DNA from: Alkalibacillus flavidus
GTDB taxonomy: Bacteria > Bacillota > Bacilli > Bacillales > Alkalibacillaceae
Assembly: GCF_040545925.1 (NCBI RefSeq)
Contig: NZ_JBEPMX010000013.1
Location: 1 to 64,000, forward strand
DNA: 64,000 nucleotides
Direction: 5' to 3'
Positions 43,380-52,618 of the stretch are shown in pieces. How positions within the stretch are numbered: position 1 is the first letter of the stretch; each line of letters opens with the position of its first letter. Both the position numbers and the translations under genes were made by a program. A model generated the notes under the pieces. The model was not told the DNA's origin. It saw only the letters and a list, made by a program, of their open reading frames with translations, and ran no database searches.

Positions 43380-43787
43380 CTATGCAAACAAATTACCGAT
43401 CCAACTAAATAATCGGCCGAACCAACTCCAAAAACCGCCTTCGTTTTTATCGATGTCAAAATTTGAATCTAAATAATCTAGAACATCATCTGTATAAGCT
43501 AGTTGTTTCACATCTTCACGGTTAAAAAAATCCCACAACTCATTGGCAACGGTTTGGTCGAGTTGATTGGTTAATTCTGCTTTTTCGTCTTCATCTTCTG
43601 CAAAAACGGCATCAAATGTGTAAGATAAATACGGCATTTCGAGTTTATCGTATTCGTCAGACACAGGGTACCAAAGATTGCCGACCGCGAGACGATATTC
43701 TTCTTCAGTCGTTTCAGCTTGTATTGCAAATGGGTTTATCGCTAACGAGACGATCGCCACGATTAACATGATATGAATCTTTTTCAT
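43380..43787 (-). CDS. Secreted hypothetical protein
   Basis: 135 residues, not recognised. Signal peptide (residues 1-23: two Lys, a hydrophobic run, AIQAE cleavage region), then an acidic helical domain rich in Asp/Glu/Tyr, and an aromatic amphipathic tail FWSWFGRLFSWIGNLFA that could sit on a membrane. 66 bp upstream of ywhD on the same strand, so possibly in one transcript. Function unknown. Confidence 0.75.
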   Translation of the reverse strand: MKKIHIMLIVAIVSLAINPFAIQAETTEEEYRLAVGNLWYPVSDEYDKLEMPYLSYTFDAVFAEDEDEKAELTNQLDQTVANELWDFFNREDVKQLAYTDDVLDYLDSNFDIDKNEGGFWSWFGRLFSWIGNLFA

Positions 43788-43871
43788 CGCTTAACTCCTC
43801 TGTCAATTATTCTTCTATTATCATAAATTAATTTGTATTTGTTTAAAAGTGATTTAATCTCTAAACAGAAA

Positions 43872-43897
43872 ATGCTCCCACAACAATGTGAGAGCAT
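43872..43897 (-). terminator. ywdK terminator
   Basis: ATGCTC-C-CACA / TGTG-A-GAGCAT stem followed by TTTTCTG on the minus strand, five bases after the ywdK stop. Confidence 0.8.
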
Positions 43898-43901
43898 CTT
43901 A

Positions 43902-44273
43902 CTATACAACAATCTTCGTCACAGCATAGGCAACGAGCGCCCAACCGACTAAAAAGGCTAGGCCTCCGATTGGCGTAATCATACCGAAAATCTTCGCACC
44001 TGATAACGAATAGATGTACAAACTACCTGAGAAGATCACGATGCCGATTAAGAAAAACCAACCAGCTGTTTGGAACAACGTGATATCTGTCTTAAGTGCT
44101 AAGACTGCTGCTATTAAAATCGCTGTCGTATGAAACATTTGATATTGAACCGCTTTTTCCCACGTATCTAACATCTTCGCACTCAAGCGACTTTCTAAAC
44201 CGTGCGCGCCAAATGCACCTAATGCGACGGTAATAAAACCACTAATCGCACCGATCATTAAGAGTAACTTCAT
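43902..44273 (-). CDS. ywdK: YwdK family (DUF423) membrane protein
   Basis: 123 residues with four hydrophobic segments. DUF423 motifs: GAFGAHGLESRLSAKMLDTWEKAVQYQMFHT near residues 19-50 (in part) and MITPIGGLAFLVGWALVAY near the end. Unknown function. Follows ywdI by 15 bp, as in B. subtilis. Confidence 0.9.
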   Translation of the reverse strand: MKLLLMIGAISGFITVALGAFGAHGLESRLSAKMLDTWEKAVQYQMFHTTAILIAAVLALKTDITLFQTAGWFFLIGIVIFSGSLYIYSLSGAKIFGMITPIGGLAFLVGWALVAYAVTKIVV

Positions 44274-44288
44274 CTGTATTTCGCTCCT

Positions 44289-44612
44289 TTAAAAATCGAA
44301 AATCGATTCACCGTTTGCATCGTCTTCATGCCACGTGTTTTGTGGTTTGTTAGACGGCTTTTCGATTCCCATCATTTTAGCTTCTAATGCCGAAATGTCT
44401 TGCTTTGGCTCCGCCTCTTGCTCCTTAGTAGAAGCAATCGGTTTTGACTCTACCATCGGCGGTTCAGACTCATCAGCCAAAACAACATCCGCTAATGACC
44501 TGATAGCATACATTTTAGCACGCAAATCTGCCTCATTAGAAGTCGCATCAACAGATTGTAATTCTTTTTTCATTTTTTCGATTATATTTTGATAAGAAAC
44601 AGACATTGTCAT
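44289..44612 (-). CDS. ywdI: YwdI-like small protein
   Basis: 107-residue soluble acidic protein. N-terminal helix with EADLRAKMYAIRSLADVVL and the C-terminal ending DDANGESIFDF match YwdI, whose last residues are similar; the middle is a low-complexity linker. ATG at 44612 follows AAGGA by six bases; two more in-frame ATGs flank it. Function unknown. Confidence 0.8.
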   Translation of the reverse strand: MTMSVSYQNIIEKMKKELQSVDATSNEADLRAKMYAIRSLADVVLADESEPPMVESKPIASTKEQEAEPKQDISALEAKMMGIEKPSNKPQNTWHEDDANGESIFDF

Positions 44613-44638
44613 CACCATTCCTTATTATAGCATATCTA

Positions 44639-45991
44639 TTAGATGCCTAATAAGGATGTCACCATAATAATTAATAAGACAACTGGAGCTACAAAGCGAA
44701 TAATGATTAACCAAATGTTTTGTAAGAGCGGTGATTCAATTTCACTAAACTGAATCGCTTTATCACGCGTTAAATACCAACCGACGAAAAACGCCATGAG
44801 TAGTCCGCCTAATGGCAAAATAATATTCGCGGTTAAGTTATCCATCATGTCTAAAATATTATTACCATTCACTTGAATATGGCTCCAAATGCCAAACCCA
44901 AGCGACGCCGCAATACCGAAAACAAAAATAATCGAACCGGCGATCGCTGTCGCTGCTTTACGCGTTAAGCCAAGTGTACGATGGATGTACGCGACTGGCA
45001 GTTCGAGAAGCGATAACGCAGACGATAAAGCTGCCATGACAAGTAACACGAAGAAAACAACGCCGATTAATCCACCTGCAGGCATGCTCTCAAAAATGCT
45101 CGGTAAAATAATAAACACGAGTGGTGGGCCTGATGTCGGTTCTACGCCAAAACTAAACACAGCCGTAAAGACCATCACACCAGCAATTACAGCAAATAAT
45201 GTGTCCATTAACCCGACACCCACGGTTGCTGCTGGTAGTTTATCTTTTTCTTTCAAATAACTACTGTAAGTTAACATCCCGCAAATACCGATACTTAACG
45301 AGAAAAACGCCTGACCTAACGCCATTAAATACACGTTCGGATCAGCTAACTTCGACCAATCTGGTGTGAATAAAAAGGCTAAACCTTCACCTGCACCGTC
45401 TAACGTCATTCCATAACCAGCCATGAAGATCATTAAGATCGCTAAGCCTGGCATCAGAATATTGTTCGCGCGTTCGATACCCGATCCAATACCGCGCATC
45501 ACGATCACCATTGTTACAATTAAAAACAACGCTTGCCAAAATAATGGTGCAAGCGGATTCGTAATCCACGCATCAAACGCAGCGCCAAAGCCACCGTCAG
45601 GCTCAGTCCAAAAAGCTCCTGTTACATATTGATACAAATAAAAAATCGACCAACCGGCAACAACACTGTAAAAACTTAATATTAAAATACCACCAATGAC
45701 ACCCATAATGCCGGTTAAATGCCACTTCGTATTCGGAGCAAGCTTTTTAAAGGAACCAACAGCATCCATTTTACCTGCTTTACCAATACTAAATTCCGTT
45801 AATAGCAACGGAACACCGATTAAAAAGACAAAGGCTAAATATACTAATAAAAACGTTGCACCGCCACTTTCACCTGCCACGTATGGAAAGCGCCAAATAT
45901 TACCTAACCCTACTGCCGATCCCATTGCCGCAAGCATAAAACCGAGGCGCGTTTTCCATTGATCTTGGCCGATGCCACTTTGCTGACTCAT
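44639..45991 (-). CDS. Sodium-dependent transporter, NSS/SNF family
   Basis: Na+-coupled amino-acid (or similar solute) symporter with about twelve helices. N-terminal GSAVGLGNIWRFPYVAGESGG near residue 28 is the NSS signature with the conserved Asn of the Na+ site. 450 residues. ATG at 45991 follows AGGAGTG. Substrate cannot be told; related Bacillus proteins are YocR and YhdH. The C-terminus ends within the twelfth helix. Confidence 0.93.
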   Translation of the reverse strand: MSQQSGIGQDQWKTRLGFMLAAMGSAVGLGNIWRFPYVAGESGGATFLLVYLAFVFLIGVPLLLTEFSIGKAGKMDAVGSFKKLAPNTKWHLTGIMGVIGGILILSFYSVVAGWSIFYLYQYVTGAFWTEPDGGFGAAFDAWITNPLAPLFWQALFLIVTMVIVMRGIGSGIERANNILMPGLAILMIFMAGYGMTLDGAGEGLAFLFTPDWSKLADPNVYLMALGQAFFSLSIGICGMLTYSSYLKEKDKLPAATVGVGLMDTLFAVIAGVMVFTAVFSFGVEPTSGPPLVFIILPSIFESMPAGGLIGVVFFVLLVMAALSSALSLLELPVAYIHRTLGLTRKAATAIAGSIIFVFGIAASLGFGIWSHIQVNGNNILDMMDNLTANIILPLGGLLMAFFVGWYLTRDKAIQFSEIESPLLQNIWLIIIRFVAPVVLLIIMVTSLLGI

Positions 45992-46113
45992 CTTGGTCAC
46001 TCCTTTGTTATGATCATTCTATCATGCTTCATTTCTAACATAATTGCTTATTTTATCACCTCACCCCTTTTGCATGTCAATGCTTTAAACTAATAAAATA
46101 AACCTTATAAAAT

Positions 46114-46139
46114 ATACACTGCAGAAGGATGCAGTGTAT
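46114..46139 (-). terminator. Terminator after the 40-codon gene
   Basis: Perfect 10-bp stem ATACACTGCA / TGCAGTGTAT with six-base loop, then ATTTTATAAGG on the minus strand, 23 bases after the small gene's stop. Confidence 0.75.
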
Positions 46140-46161
46140 GAGGGGTGTTGTTTATATCAAA

Positions 46162-46284
46162 TTAATGTGCCGTGTCTTTTTGTTGTTCACATATCCAGCA
46201 GACGAAGTCTTTTTCTTTTTCCTTCAATTGTCTGCCGAGCTCTGATTCGAATTGTTTCACCCAACGTTCATATTGATTACTCAT
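46162..46284 (-). CDS. 40-residue hypothetical protein with CWIC motif
   Basis: ATG at 46284, 40 codons, TAA, then a terminator. It begins MSNQYERWVKQFESELGRQL and ends with DFVCWICEQQKDTAH, so it has a charged helical body and a Cys-X2-Cys pair. GGGAGG lies 12 bases ahead (TTAGG nearer). Codon use resembles the neighbours. Not recognised. Between the NSS transporter and YjiH. Confidence 0.65.
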   Translation of the reverse strand: MSNQYERWVKQFESELGRQLKEKEKDFVCWICEQQKDTAH

Positions 46285-46486
46285 CGAACCTAAGAACCTC
46301 CCACATGGTTACAATATCATGATATGAAGAACACGCTTTATATTATACATGAAACTGTTGGATAGGTAAATAATTTTTCGAAAATTTAAAATGTTATGTT
46401 TATATAATGAAACACCGATTACACAGCTTTACAGCGAACTGTAAATTGAAACACAATTACTAATGTTGACTTTATACTATTGCATC

Positions 46487-46515
46487 TTGTTGTATAACCA
46501 TAAATATGGCATAAT
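46487..46515 (+). promoter_or_regulatory. Promoter of yjiH-like gene
   Basis: TTGTTG, 17-base spacer, CATAAT, ending 23 bases before the ATG at 46539. The spacer holds CCATAAATATGG, a short palindrome. The remaining 200 bases upstream show no other clear element. Confidence 0.55.
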
Positions 46516-46538
46516 ATGTGAGGAATAGGAGGTAAAGC

Positions 46539-47900
46539 ATGACACACTCTAATGCTATATCGATAAAGTATCATTTAAAATTTCTCATCTTATCTATTAT
46601 CGGGATTTTCTTATTTATGACCCCGATTCAATACAAAGAACAAACGAGCATTCCGGTTGCCATTTTAGCTGAAGAGTTAGAACTGGTACTCGGATTTATG
46701 GCACCAATTCTCGTCTTAGTGATCATATCCTTATCAGCAATCGGCTCACTAATGGCGACCATGATGCCTCAATCACAAGAATCGCAACAAGAGTCATTAT
46801 TCCAAACGTTATTTCATGTGAGCCCTGTCTGGCTAATAATTCGTCTCATTGGCATGGTCATCGCATTTATGACTTATTTTCAACTAGGTTGGAGCGGCAT
46901 TTATAATGGCGAAAATGGTGGCCTGTTACTAAGTGATGGCGGCCTCCTCCCTTTTTTACTGACTGTCTTTTTGTTTGCGGGTTTATTGCTGCCTTTATTA
47001 CTCAACTTCGGGCTAATGGAATTGATTGGTTCGCTTTTCACGAAGGTGATGCGTCCACTGTTCAAGTTACCAGGCCGATCTACTGTCGACAACTTAACAT
47101 CGTGGTTTGGTGATGGCACAGTCGGCGTCCTTTTAACCAATCAACAGTATGAACAAGGGTATTATACTAAACGTGAAGCGGCCGTGATTGGTACGACCTT
47201 TTCCGTTGTATCGATTACGTTTACGATTTCAATTATTCAACAAGTTGGTTTAATGGACATGTTTTTACCGTTATACGGGACTATCTTTTTAGCAGGGTTC
47301 ATCGCTGCTTTAGTCATGCCTCGCATCCCGCCATTATCACGAATACCAGATGATATGTACTCGGGACAGTCGTCTTCATTAGACGAATCCACTCCTGACG
47401 GTTATAACATGTTCACTTGGGGCTACAAACAAGCGATTGAACGCGCTAAACAATCACCTGGCATTAAAGGGTATTTCTCTGTTGCCACGAAAAATGTACT
47501 CGACATGTGGGTGGGTGTTCTACCAATTGTCATGGCAATCGGCACAATCGGTTTAGTTGTCGCTAATACAACGCCTGTGTTCACTTGGCTCGGTATGCCA
47601 TTTGTCCCGCTATTAGAATTGATGCAAATTCCAGAAGCCAAAGCTGCTTCTGAAACCATTTTAATAGGCTTTACAGATATGTTTTTACCAGCGTTATTAA
47701 TCGAATCGGTCGCAAGTGATATGACTCGATTCGTCGTTGCTGCTTTAAGCGTGACGCAATTGATTTATTTATCTGAAGTCGGTGGTGTTTTACTTGCTTC
47801 GAATGTGCCGCTTAATTTCGGTCGGCTCGTCGTCATTTTCTTATTACGAACCATCATTACACTACCAGTCATTGTCGCAATGGCGCATCTGTTATTTTAA
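46539..47900 (+). CDS. YjiH family membrane protein (nucleoside-recognition/Gate domain)
   Basis: 453 residues, about ten hydrophobic segments with two Gate-type repeats; the GEN-like WFGDGTVGVLLTNQQYEQGYYTKREAAVIGTTFS region near residues 189-222 (in part) is typical of YjiH proteins. Transport of a small solute is assumed from family, with no known substrate. AGGAGG precedes the ATG. Followed by a strong terminator. Confidence 0.85.
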   Translation: MTHSNAISIKYHLKFLILSIIGIFLFMTPIQYKEQTSIPVAILAEELELVLGFMAPILVLVIISLSAIGSLMATMMPQSQESQQESLFQTLFHVSPVWLIIRLIGMVIAFMTYFQLGWSGIYNGENGGLLLSDGGLLPFLLTVFLFAGLLLPLLLNFGLMELIGSLFTKVMRPLFKLPGRSTVDNLTSWFGDGTVGVLLTNQQYEQGYYTKREAAVIGTTFSVVSITFTISIIQQVGLMDMFLPLYGTIFLAGFIAALVMPRIPPLSRIPDDMYSGQSSSLDESTPDGYNMFTWGYKQAIERAKQSPGIKGYFSVATKNVLDMWVGVLPIVMAIGTIGLVVANTTPVFTWLGMPFVPLLELMQIPEAKAASETILIGFTDMFLPALLIESVASDMTRFVVAALSVTQLIYLSEVGGVLLASNVPLNFGRLVVIFLLRTIITLPVIVAMAHLLF

Positions 47901-47912
47901 ACACCATAAATT

Positions 47913-47958
47913 AAGCCCGTGCGAGTTAATCCGTTCAGTTAACTCGTACGGGCTTTTT
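47913..47958 (+). terminator. yjiH-like gene terminator
   Basis: 17-bp stem AAGCCCGTGCGAGTTAA / TTAACTCGTACGGGCTT (one mismatch), then TTTAA. Just before the convergent stop of the TPR regulator. Confidence 0.88.
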
Positions 47959-47962
47959 AATG

Positions 47963-49198
47963 TCACACGACCAACCCATCAGTTGACCGTTTAAAACATT
48001 CGGCTGCGCGTTTGTATTTCTTTTGATCAAACATTAATTGGCCGAGTAAATAATAATATGACTTCAGCTCAATTTCCTCACGATTAGTTTCAAAAAACGA
48101 CAGCACCTCATCCTCTAAATAATCAACTAATTTATCCGTCTGTTCATCCAACAAATAGTCAAGCACCCGGAATTTAATTTTATAACGCAAATGCTCATAA
48201 CGATTCGCCACAATCAATCCCGTCTGAATATGCTCTTTCGCTTTAAAACGGTCACGTTCTTGCATTGCTATATACGCTAATAAATACCGTGCATTTAAGA
48301 AATCACTTTCATTCACATTAAACGTCAACGCACGCTCAAACGATTGTTTCGCATCATGATATTCTTTTTTACGAAAATTGATATAGCCAATGTTGTGGTG
48401 AATATTAGCACGCGTTTTATCTAATAAATGTTCACCGTCCACTTCTAATAATTGCTGAAAATACGTTTCAGCCGAATAGACGTCACCAACTAAACTATAA
48501 TTAACACCGAGAACAATTTGGCAGTCTATCATACGGACGTAGAACAATTTTTCTTGAAAAATCGAAAACGCTAACTGAGCGTATTTATTCGAGATTAAAA
48601 TATTATTCAAACGGCTGTAAACGGTTGCCATCGTGATATATAATTCTGCGTCTTCTTGTTCATGATAAGAGTCATTTGCCTGCTCTAAACGTTCTATCGC
48701 ATTATGGTAAAGCCCTTTACGGCGATAGTACATACCTGTGAACTTAAAGAAGCTAAAGGGGTCACATGCTTGGTACAGAAGCGGTCGTTTTTCTAACTCG
48801 TCACATTGTGTCGCTGCGTTTTGTAATTGATCAGTCATTAAATAATAACCTAACAACGCAATGTCATATAAGCATTGATTATCAATTGACATGGCGTCAC
48901 GTTTCGTTTCAAAAATAGACGGCGTCCGTTTATCCACTTCAAGAATGTGAAATATATGAATATCACTTAACCATTGTAATAATTCATCATGAAAAACTGT
49001 ATCCGTTTTAATTAGAAACGGCGTTTGATCAAGCTCTAAACGGTCACAGAGATTCATGACTACGGTCTGGTCAACACTTATCTTACCGTTTTCTAATTTA
49101 CTTAAATACGCGACCGAACAAATACCATCTGCTAACTGTTCTTGAGTGAACCCTTGCTCCATGCGGTACGATTTAAGCGCCTGTCCAATAATCGACAT
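47963..49198 (-). CDS. HTH-TPR regulator, RRNPP-like
   Basis: 411 residues: an N-terminal XRE helix-turn-helix (FTQEQLADGICSVAYLSKLEN near residues 18-38, in part) followed by about seven tetratricopeptide-like helical hairpins, the PlcR/Rgg-type layout of peptide-sensing regulators. ATG at 49198 after AGGTG, nine bases after the aminopeptidase stop, so co-transcribed with it. No cognate signal-peptide gene is seen nearby. It may sense an imported peptide; the opp system at 28 kb is a possible importer. Inference. Confidence 0.87.
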   Translation of the reverse strand: MSIIGQALKSYRMEQGFTQEQLADGICSVAYLSKLENGKISVDQTVVMNLCDRLELDQTPFLIKTDTVFHDELLQWLSDIHIFHILEVDKRTPSIFETKRDAMSIDNQCLYDIALLGYYLMTDQLQNAATQCDELEKRPLLYQACDPFSFFKFTGMYYRRKGLYHNAIERLEQANDSYHEQEDAELYITMATVYSRLNNILISNKYAQLAFSIFQEKLFYVRMIDCQIVLGVNYSLVGDVYSAETYFQQLLEVDGEHLLDKTRANIHHNIGYINFRKKEYHDAKQSFERALTFNVNESDFLNARYLLAYIAMQERDRFKAKEHIQTGLIVANRYEHLRYKIKFRVLDYLLDEQTDKLVDYLEDEVLSFFETNREEIELKSYYYLLGQLMFDQKKYKRAAECFKRSTDGLVV

Positions 49199-49207
49199 CC
49201 TAATCAC

Positions 49208-50449
49208 CTACCGCGGAATCGCCCACTCACCTTTTTCGATAATTGGTTCCTTATCGCCAGTTGATGTAACACCGTATACCGTTAAGTCTGCCGAACCAAC
49301 CATGAAATCTTCGTGAATAATACTCGAATTAACGCCGATATCTTTCAATTCGGCATCAGACATCTTTTCACCGTCTTGCACATTCGTCGGATAAGCTGAA
49401 CCAATCGCTAAGTGACATGACGCGTTTTCATCATATAAAGTATTGAAAAAGACGAGATCAGACTGCGAGATCGGTGATGAATGCGGCACTAATGCCACCT
49501 CACCTAAATATTTCGCCCCTTCATCCGATTCTAATAAATGTTTAAATGTTTCTTCGCCTTTTCCAGCTTTAACATCAACGACTTGACCGTCTTTGAACGT
49601 TAATTCAAAGTCATCGATTAAGTTACCGTTATAATTTAACGGCTTCGTGTTTTTCACCGTGCCATTAACCCCGCGGTAATCTGGCGCTGTGAACACTTCT
49701 TCTGTCGGCATGTTCGGGTTGAATGATGCCCCTGTTTCAGCAACAGCACCACCGCCAGCCCATACGTGGTTTTCAGGCAACTTAACGGTTAAGTCCACAT
49801 ACTCTGAATGATATTCTAAATGATCATATTGTTTGTTATTTAAGTAATCACGGATTTCAAACAGTGTTTCATTATGGTTTTTCCACGCCTCGATCGGATC
49901 AGGCTGGTCGACACGTACGATACTAAAGATTTGTTCCCATAAATCTTGCACCGCTTGATCTCCATTATCTGTATTAAATACTTTTTTCGCCCATTTTTCT
50001 GTTGGAACAGACACGATGGACCATTGAATCTTGTCATTAATAATGTACTTTTTATAATCTTGCATCGCTTCACTACGCGCTTTATTCGCTTTTGCAACGC
50101 GTTCGGCGTCGACACCTTCTAATAAATCGGGATTAGGCGCTAAAATATTTAATACCGCGCCACCATCTTGCGCATGACTCAAGACACGGTCGATTTGCCA
50201 ATCCGGTACATTTTCTAACACACTTAATGGCTCATGGTCATACTTTTTCCGTGTTAACACTTCATCCGACCAACTCACTTGGACGTTTTCCGCTCCTGCT
50301 GCATATGCTTCTTCAACGACGTGATGAACATAATCACGCGCTTCGATAGGCGCATTAATTAATAGCGCTTGCCCTTCTTGAATGTTAACGCCCATTCGGA
50401 CGGCTAATTTTGCATACTTCGATAATTGCTCTGTTGTAGGAAAAGTCAT
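49208..50449 (-). CDS. ampS: Aminopeptidase, M29 family (AmpS/PepS)
   Basis: Metallo-aminopeptidase of the thermophilic M29 family that trims peptides. Motifs GGAVAETGASFNPNMPTEEVF (in part) near 238, LGEVALVPHSSPISQ near 325 and NASCHLAIGSAYP near 350 supply metal ligands (Glu, His, Asp). 413 residues. ATG at 50449 follows GGAGT. Upstream partner of the TPR regulator. Confidence 0.93.
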   Translation of the reverse strand: MTFPTTEQLSKYAKLAVRMGVNIQEGQALLINAPIEARDYVHHVVEEAYAAGAENVQVSWSDEVLTRKKYDHEPLSVLENVPDWQIDRVLSHAQDGGAVLNILAPNPDLLEGVDAERVAKANKARSEAMQDYKKYIINDKIQWSIVSVPTEKWAKKVFNTDNGDQAVQDLWEQIFSIVRVDQPDPIEAWKNHNETLFEIRDYLNNKQYDHLEYHSEYVDLTVKLPENHVWAGGGAVAETGASFNPNMPTEEVFTAPDYRGVNGTVKNTKPLNYNGNLIDDFELTFKDGQVVDVKAGKGEETFKHLLESDEGAKYLGEVALVPHSSPISQSDLVFFNTLYDENASCHLAIGSAYPTNVQDGEKMSDAELKDIGVNSSIIHEDFMVGSADLTVYGVTSTGDKEPIIEKGEWAIPR

Positions 50450-50548
50450 TTTGTCCACTCCTTCATTTTTATCACTGCATCTATTATTTCATATTTTTAA
50501 AAAATTAAAAAGTTATGCCACTAAAAACTAATATTTCGTCGAATTTGG

Positions 50549-51625
50549 TCACATATTATCTATCCAATGCCTTATACGACGGTAACTATCTTCAAAAAAA
50601 TCTTCACGCATCGCCTTACGATAAATCGATTCTAACTCTTGTTGTTTCTCTTGTAATTGCTTTAACTCATCCGCTGCTTGAGCCATTTCCTGTTGGTAAG
50701 CCTGCTTATAATCACCAAGTTTTTTCCGATGCAAAGCGTCTGGATGTCCGTCAATAAATCGTTCATAGACGTCATAAATGAGATCGCCCTTGCGTTTAGG
50801 CGTGTGTTGATGCGGGGCAGTCGCATCAAATATCGCGAAATCTAATTCACGGACAATCACCATATCTAAACTACCCGGGTCAAAGCCACAATGATACACT
50901 TCCACGTCAAACCCACGATCATTTGCTTCATGCGCTAACTTTCGAAGCATCGTCGACTTCCCTGTTCCTGAACGACCTTTAATAAAGTAGCGTTTCGTAA
51001 TGTCCTCGGTTAATTCCATCACATAATCAACAGGGCCTTCAGGTGTTGCAGCCCCTAAATAACGATGTTTAACATGGCCCACCGCTTCTTTTTCATTATC
51101 CTGTAACAACGTATCGATTAGTTCATCTGTTTGTTCATTCGCTCGCCTCACATTTAAGTAATCTAAATAAATCGCTTCAACTTGATGGTGCTGTTTTAAC
51201 GCTTGATCGAAATGGCGAATCACATCATGATGATGGGTTCTTATATCACGTTGCAACGCCGTAACCGTTTGACGCTCTTGTTTTAACGCTGGGAGCGCAT
51301 AGCCATCCCCAAAATAAATCAGTTGATCTTTCAACCCAGGCAGTGCCATGCGTTTCGGTTGCATCTTCGTTCTGTCGAATATGCCGACGCGACGATCCGG
51401 AAAGATAACGCCTTCATAATGGTTGGGCATGATGTGGTTATGAATCACGTCAATCGTCGTTTCATTTGAATAGTCATGAATCATTCTTTCAAGCAACGGT
51501 GTAAGAATCGTCGTAAATCCACCATCCAAATAAATGACGTGATCTAACTGCTCGACGGCATTGTCATAAAACTGGACGTACCCTTTCGCTGTTGAACCGC
51601 CCATAAAATAGTGATGTTGCACCAT
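50549..51625 (-). CDS. P-loop ATPase of the PRK06851 group, first P-loop lost
   Basis: 358 residues of a duplicated P-loop protein. The second half has a normal Walker A, FIKGRSGTGKSTMLRKLA near residue 218, followed by GFDVEVYHCGFDPGSLDMV and AIFDATAPH. The first half has the same order, but the matching loop reads LDGGFTTILTPLLERM, without GKS/T, so that site cannot bind nucleotide in the usual way. A coiled-coil basic tail ends the protein. Function unknown. Start ATG at 51625; the gene stands alone. Confidence 0.75.
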   Translation of the reverse strand: MVQHHYFMGGSTAKGYVQFYDNAVEQLDHVIYLDGGFTTILTPLLERMIHDYSNETTIDVIHNHIMPNHYEGVIFPDRRVGIFDRTKMQPKRMALPGLKDQLIYFGDGYALPALKQERQTVTALQRDIRTHHHDVIRHFDQALKQHHQVEAIYLDYLNVRRANEQTDELIDTLLQDNEKEAVGHVKHRYLGAATPEGPVDYVMELTEDITKRYFIKGRSGTGKSTMLRKLAHEANDRGFDVEVYHCGFDPGSLDMVIVRELDFAIFDATAPHQHTPKRKGDLIYDVYERFIDGHPDALHRKKLGDYKQAYQQEMAQAADELKQLQEKQQELESIYRKAMREDFFEDSYRRIRHWIDNM

Positions 51626-51684
51626 TTAATCCCTCCTTCACTATACCAACACTATATGTGAAGGAGGCTTGTTACAGTACAATA

Positions 51685-52491
51685 CTATGACTTCATCGCG
51701 CCAATCAGTTCATCCGTATGATCATCGTCAATATCACGTCGGTCACTCATAAACCAGCCTGTCACAGCAATCCCGACTAAAACTGTATAAAAAATAACTT
51801 TCCAAACCGTTGAATGAGCAAAATCATACGGTATGACGGCCAGATCTTCATGCGCTAGTGTAATGACAAGCAATTTCACCCCGACCCATCCGACAATCAT
51901 AAAAGCGGCCGTCTCTAATCCAGGTCGACGTTTGATCAATTTTACAAAATAAGTAGCCGCAAACCGCATAATAATAACACCGATTAAACCACCGAATAAA
52001 ATGACGAGAAATTGACCCCCATCCATACCACCTATCGCAGGGATTGGTGTCGTCGGTAGAGCTATCGCAATGGCAACTGCGGCCAAAATCGAATCGACAG
52101 CAAACGCGATATCAGCGAACTCCACTTTCACAACGGTTAGCCAAAAACCCGCACCGTCTGTTTTCTCAGCTTTTTTCTGCTTGTCGCCATCACTATCACG
52201 CTTTAATATAAATTTCTTCACTAAATGATTGCCTGCGATAAAAAATAAATATAAAGCACCCGCTGCTTGAATAAACCAAAAATCCACTAATAGCGAAATA
52301 ATAAATAACGACCCGACACGGAAGATAAACGCACCTAATAACCCATAAAACAACGCCTTCTTACGTTTTTCTTCTGGCAAATGTTTAACCATAATCGCTA
52401 AAACCATGGCATTGTCTGCCGCAAGTACACCTTCTAGTACAATGAGAATGACTAATACCCAACTGTACTCTAATAATAAAGACCAATCCAT
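51685..52491 (-). CDS. TerC family membrane protein
   Basis: 268 residues with seven or eight helices. TerC signature: EGVLAADNAMVLAIMVKHLP near residue 19 and EFADIAFAVDSILAAVAIA near 122, the acidic metal-binding residues. Proteins of this family export Mn2+ (or support secreted-enzyme metalation) in Bacillus. No Mn2+ riboswitch of the yybP-ykoY type is seen in the 75 bases before the start. Confidence 0.92.
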   Translation of the reverse strand: MDWSLLLEYSWVLVILIVLEGVLAADNAMVLAIMVKHLPEEKRKKALFYGLLGAFIFRVGSLFIISLLVDFWFIQAAGALYLFFIAGNHLVKKFILKRDSDGDKQKKAEKTDGAGFWLTVVKVEFADIAFAVDSILAAVAIAIALPTTPIPAIGGMDGGQFLVILFGGLIGVIIMRFAATYFVKLIKRRPGLETAAFMIVGWVGVKLLVITLAHEDLAVIPYDFAHSTVWKVIFYTVLVGIAVTGWFMSDRRDIDDDHTDELIGAMKS

Positions 52492-52565
52492 CGTTAAACG
52501 CTCCTTATTAATTGTTCATAAGGCTATTTTAACCAATGGATCGGACTTCATGCCTAACATAACGA

Positions 52566-52598
52566 AAACGAGCGATACCATGTTGGCATCGCTCGTTT
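52566..52598 (-). terminator. dctP terminator
   Basis: AAACGAGCGAT and ATCGCTCGTTT pair around CCA/TGG, followed by TTCG; 20 bases after the dctP stop. Confidence 0.85.
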
Positions 52599-52618
52599 CG
52601 TCCACAGATTTACTTTTA

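Noticed and set aside
52492..52565. Mn2+ riboswitch before terC
   Set aside because: The gap is too short and lacks the conserved loop motifs.
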